Part shown: positions 7,671 through 9,105 of the stretch, piece by piece
Numbering within the stretch: position 1 is the first letter of the stretch
Layout: each line of letters starts with the position of its first letter
DNA from: an uncultured Chlorobiaceae bacterium
GTDB lineage: Bacteria; Bacteroidota; Chlorobiia; Chlorobiales; Chlorobiaceae
DNA length: 9,105 nucleotides
Direction: 5' to 3'
Assembly: GCA_903838095.1 (NCBI GenBank)
Contig: CAILXE010000379.1
Location: 1-9,105, forward strand
Notes under the pieces: model-generated
Seen by the model: the letters and a program-made list of their open reading frames with translations, nothing else
What the model was told of the DNA's origin: nothing
Database searches by the model: none
Made by a program: the position numbers and the translations under genes

Positions 7671-7790
7671 AAAATAACCCTCTTCCCGCTGATGCCGTAA
7701 CGCCAGAATAGTGATGGTTTTCTCATTATCGATTTCGAACAGCGCCACATAGTCGCTGGTTCCAAATGAGAAGAGCAGTGCTCGCAAAAA
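7671..7790 (-). pseudogene. C-terminal remnant of a RelE/ParE-family toxin
   Basis: The minus frame from 7790 down to 7671 encodes FLRALLFSFGTSDYVALFEIDNEK followed by TITILALRHQREEGYF. This matches the C-terminal half of RelE/ParE-family toxins, with the usual L-R-x-L...GYVALY...VTILA-x-RHQRE-x-GY pattern. The conserved N-terminal half is missing: upstream the same frame reads unrelated sequence and meets a stop at 7842-7844. The frame has also lost its stop and runs on into the 3' end of the ABC-F gene. No antitoxin gene is next to it. Most likely a decayed fragment, not expressed as a toxin. Confidence 0.6.
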
Positions 7791-7854
7791 AAGATTATCA
7801 GTTGTTGCTTTTTTGGAACTGAAAGAAAATTTCTGACCTGTTCAGCCCCCCAAC

Positions 7855-8388
7855 TCAAGGCTCGCAGTAATCTTTATGGATGAATAGTGATCCTTTCGGC
7901 CATATTTCAACTTGAGGCAATTTAATGTTCTGCACAAAAACATCAGTCCAATCAACAATAGGCGACACACTCCATTTCGATGTTACTCTTGGCAATATCG
8001 TCGACGAAAAATGCGTTGGGGACGTCAACGTTGACGACTCAGGAGAAACATCTGAAGATGTATCTTTTTTTGTCGGCATTAATGCGCTGAACTTAATTTT
8101 GATTGTCTGCAAATGTTCGTGCGAGGAGCATCCTCCAATACTTCCGCCTGCTTCTCCCCCAGCCAACACCAGCTTAAATTTTGTCAATCCTTTTGCCTCG
8201 GCCTTGACATCCTTTTTTGCAACAAGCTTGAGTTCAATTTCTCCGCCCTCTATCAGAAAGAGAGGCTCAGTATTTTCTTCCAGGTTTTTACGTTGAAGCT
8301 TGAAGATATCCGCCTTAAGTTGTGCAAGAGCGCCAAGAATAGTAAGGCCTTCTTCGTCCTCGCCAAATTTCGATTCCGAATTCTCCAT
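7855..8388 (-). CDS. Trypco2-domain protein with an extra C-terminal segment
   Basis: A 177-residue soluble protein. Residues 14-105 fit the trypsin-co-occurring domain 2 (Trypco2): an N-terminal helix (LTILGALAQLKADIFKLQ), then strands FLIEGGEIELKLVAKKDVKAEA, KFKLVLAGGEAGG, and HLQTIKIKFSALMP, ending at the usual Leu/Met-Pro. The family is associated with trypsin-like and NTPase-based bacterial conflict systems, where its exact role is not known. Residues 106-135 are Ser/Thr/Pro-rich, like a linker. Residues 136-177 (SKWSVSPIVDWTDVF...DYCEP) form an extension I do not recognise. The ATG at 8388 is preferred over an in-frame TTG at 8433 because AAGGAG lies 9 bases before it. No protease, NTPase or effector partner gene is in the window, so this is a standalone copy or one whose partners were lost. 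Confidence 0.75.
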   Translation of the reverse strand: MENSESKFGEDEEGLTILGALAQLKADIFKLQRKNLEENTEPLFLIEGGEIELKLVAKKDVKAEAKGLTKFKLVLAGGEAGGSIGGCSSHEHLQTIKIKFSALMPTKKDTSSDVSPESSTLTSPTHFSSTILPRVTSKWSVSPIVDWTDVFVQNIKLPQVEIWPKGSLFIHKDYCEP

Positions 8389-8639
8389 GACCGAATTCTC
8401 CTTTTGATAACCCTTTTTCAACAAGTCAAACAACCTTTTTGCAGAAAAAACAATACTTCATGATGCTTCAAAATGGAGGTTTTGAGCGTTCCTCCGTTGA
8501 TAGGCATTGAATCGAGACCAAATTCAGCATTTTTATTTTATAATCAAAAAAAATGCCCTTCATCGTCGAAATGGCTATCCGGCTCGTCCTGCCAATACCC
8601 GGACATGTTCTGTCGCGCATTTTGCTGGACTACTGAATT

Positions 8640-8660
8640 ATTTTGCCTTAAAGGCAAAAT
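8640..8660. promoter_or_regulatory. 21-bp perfect palindrome, probable operator
   Basis: Ten bases (8640-8649, ATTTTGCCTT) and their reverse complement (8651-8660, AAGGCAAAAT) flank one central A at 8650, with no mismatch. It overlaps the -35 box of a good promoter candidate (8643-8671), so a repressor bound here would block transcription. This is typical of autoregulated HTH or toxin-antitoxin genes; the cognate regulator is not intact in the window. Confidence 0.65.
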
Positions 8661-8671
8661 TGGCGTATATT
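8643..8671 (+). promoter_or_regulatory. Sigma-70-like promoter overlapped by the palindrome
   Basis: TTGCCT (8643-8648), a 17-base spacer and TATATT (8666-8671) match the consensus boxes at 4 of 6 and 5 of 6. Transcription would start near 8678 and read into the short regulator-like remnant at 8699-8770, whose GAGG site is at 8691-8694. Confidence 0.55.
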
Positions 8672-8698
8672 TTGCGCAATAAAAGGCATTGAGGAAAC

Positions 8699-8770
8699 AT
8701 TACCTCATCTCCCCTGTTTGAGACGTTATTGTTGCTGGAAACAAAAGAAACCTGTGAAAAGTTCGACTGA
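8699..8770 (+). pseudogene. 5' remnant resembling a TrpR/YerC-type regulator
   Basis: The frame reads (I)TSSPLFETLLLLETKETCEKFD and stops at 8768-8770. The pattern L-F-x-x-L-L-x-L-x-T-x-x-E-C/T-C-x-x-F is like the N-terminus of YerC/TrpR-like DNA-binding proteins, which continue with FFxDLCT; here the frame breaks right after EKF. GAGG lies 4 bases upstream of an ATT codon at the place where ATG is expected, so the start codon may have mutated, or ATT may be used. The palindromic promoter upstream would suit an autoregulated gene. The remnant overlaps the start of the nuclease fragment at 8754. The match is from memory over about 20 residues, so it is tentative. Confidence 0.4.
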
Positions 8771-8972
8771 TCATTACGACAGTCCGTGGAAGGAGGCTAT
8801 TGAGCACTACTTTCCGGAGTTTATGGCTTTTTATTTCCCGCTGGCCCATGCTGAAATAGATTGGGCAAAGGATCATGTTTTTCTGGATCAGGAGCTGCGA
8901 GCTGTGGTTCATGATGCCAAGCTGGGGAGACGTTTTGTTGACAAGCTGGTCAGAATCAATGTTCTAACCTGA
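8754..8972 (+). pseudogene. Truncated Rpn/transposase-like nuclease family fragment (N-terminal part)
   Basis: From GTG 8754 the frame gives 72 residues. It contains DSPWKEAIEHYFPEFMAFYF, then PLAHAEIDWAKDHVFLDQEL and VVHDAKLGRRFVDKLVRI. This is the conserved N-terminal block of a widespread family annotated as Rpn recombination-promoting nuclease/putative transposase or cytosolic protein. Full-length members are near 300 residues and continue after DKLVRV into the PD-(D/E)XK nuclease core (LHIEVQ region). Here the similarity ends at DKLVRI, four unrelated residues follow and then TGA 8970-8972. The catalytic part is absent, so it should be inactive. No clear Shine-Dalgarno site precedes the GTG. 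It is most likely a deletion remnant. Confidence 0.72.
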
Positions 8973-9065
8973 AATATTCATCAAAACAATAAAAAAGGGG
9001 CGCAAAAGATATCGCAATTGCTTATATTATTGGTAGTTAAGATCAACAATAAAGGCACAATATCA

Positions 9066-9105
9066 ATGGAACCCCTTGAAGCGAATATAGTCATACCACA
9101 GAGTA
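9066..9105 (+). CDS. 5' end of an unidentified gene (partial, runs off the right edge)
   Basis: ATG 9066 opens a frame, MEPLEANIVIPQS, that is still open at the window end. AAAGG (9051-9055) lies 10 bases upstream, a fair Shine-Dalgarno site. The 93 bases between the nuclease remnant and this start are AT-rich and would hold its promoter; TTGCTT at 9018-9023 is a possible -35 but no well-spaced -10 is evident. The 13 residues are too few to identify the product. Confidence 0.45.
   Translation, partial: MEPLEANIVIPQS

Larger units (their letters stand above)
8389..8698. other. Gene-poor stretch upstream of the Trypco2 gene
   Basis: No gene is convincingly visible. Two overlapping plus-strand frames (8473-8682 and 8507-8692) show no recognisable pattern. 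A minus-strand 20-codon frame (8544-8606, starting MSGYWQDEPDSHFDDE) has protein-like acidic composition and stops at a T8 run. An AT-rich inverted repeat, GCATTTTT (8527-8534) with AAAAATGC (8549-8556), overlaps that end. The right end contains the palindromic promoter described separately. The composition suggests decayed accessory DNA. Confidence 0.5.

Noticed and set aside
7604..7858. 84-codon minus-strand frame next to the ABC-F 3' end
   Set aside because: It overlaps the RelE/ParE-like remnant in a different frame and has no family pattern; codons look non-coding.
8389..8433. TTG at 8433 as the Trypco2 protein start
   Set aside because: The ATG at 8388 has a well-placed AAGGAG site and gives the usual short N-terminus before the domain helix.
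8527..8556. AT-rich inverted repeat as a terminator
   Set aside because: The stem is almost all A-T with a 14-base loop and has no gene clearly ending at it.
8473..8692. Two overlapping plus-strand frames of 61-69 codons
   Set aside because: No ribosome binding site, no recognisable sequence, and they cross the palindromic promoter region.

Overview
The window reads as a bacterial chromosome segment of moderate GC with many A and T runs. The overall style (two Nif11-domain small proteins, weak to moderate Shine-Dalgarno sites, a TolC/MacA/MacB set, a Trypco2 protein and scattered toxin-antitoxin and nuclease remnants) would fit a green sulfur bacterium (Chlorobiaceae). That assignment is an inference from gene content; no rRNA or other marker gene is present.

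Left part (1-4540). The last 26 codons of an unidentified plus-strand gene end at 81 and converge, across a hairpin, on a minus-strand operon transcribed right to left: tolC-like outer membrane factor (3115-4392), macA/hlyD-like adaptor (2163-3131) and macB-like ABC transporter (193-2166). The genes overlap by 17 and 4 bases, so they are almost certainly co-translated. Together they encode a complete tripartite exporter from inner membrane to outside. The substrate cannot be read from sequence.

Middle part (4538-5304). Two paralogous Nif11-domain small proteins with cysteine-bearing tails lie upstream of tolC on the same strand. Each is followed by its own rho-independent terminator, so each looks like a separate transcription unit.

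A 398-base gene-free stretch (5305-5702) holds inverted repeats, a promoter candidate and a possible leader of about 207 bases in front of a complete ABC-F ATPase gene (5703-7661, plus strand), which is expected to act on the ribosome.

Right part (7662-9105). This is an accessory, partly decayed region. It holds a C-terminal remnant of a RelE/ParE toxin, an intact minus-strand Trypco2-domain protein with an unrecognised C-terminal extension (7855-8388), and a strong 21-bp palindrome embedded in a promoter. Next come a 5' remnant that resembles a TrpR/YerC-type regulator, a truncated Rpn/transposase-like nuclease fragment, and the first 13 codons of a new gene running off the right edge. The Trypco2 protein, of a domain family known from bacterial conflict systems, is the most likely functional element of this part.

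The best candidates for something undescribed are the Nif11 pair beside the exporter, the extended Trypco2 protein, and the orphan palindromic promoter.
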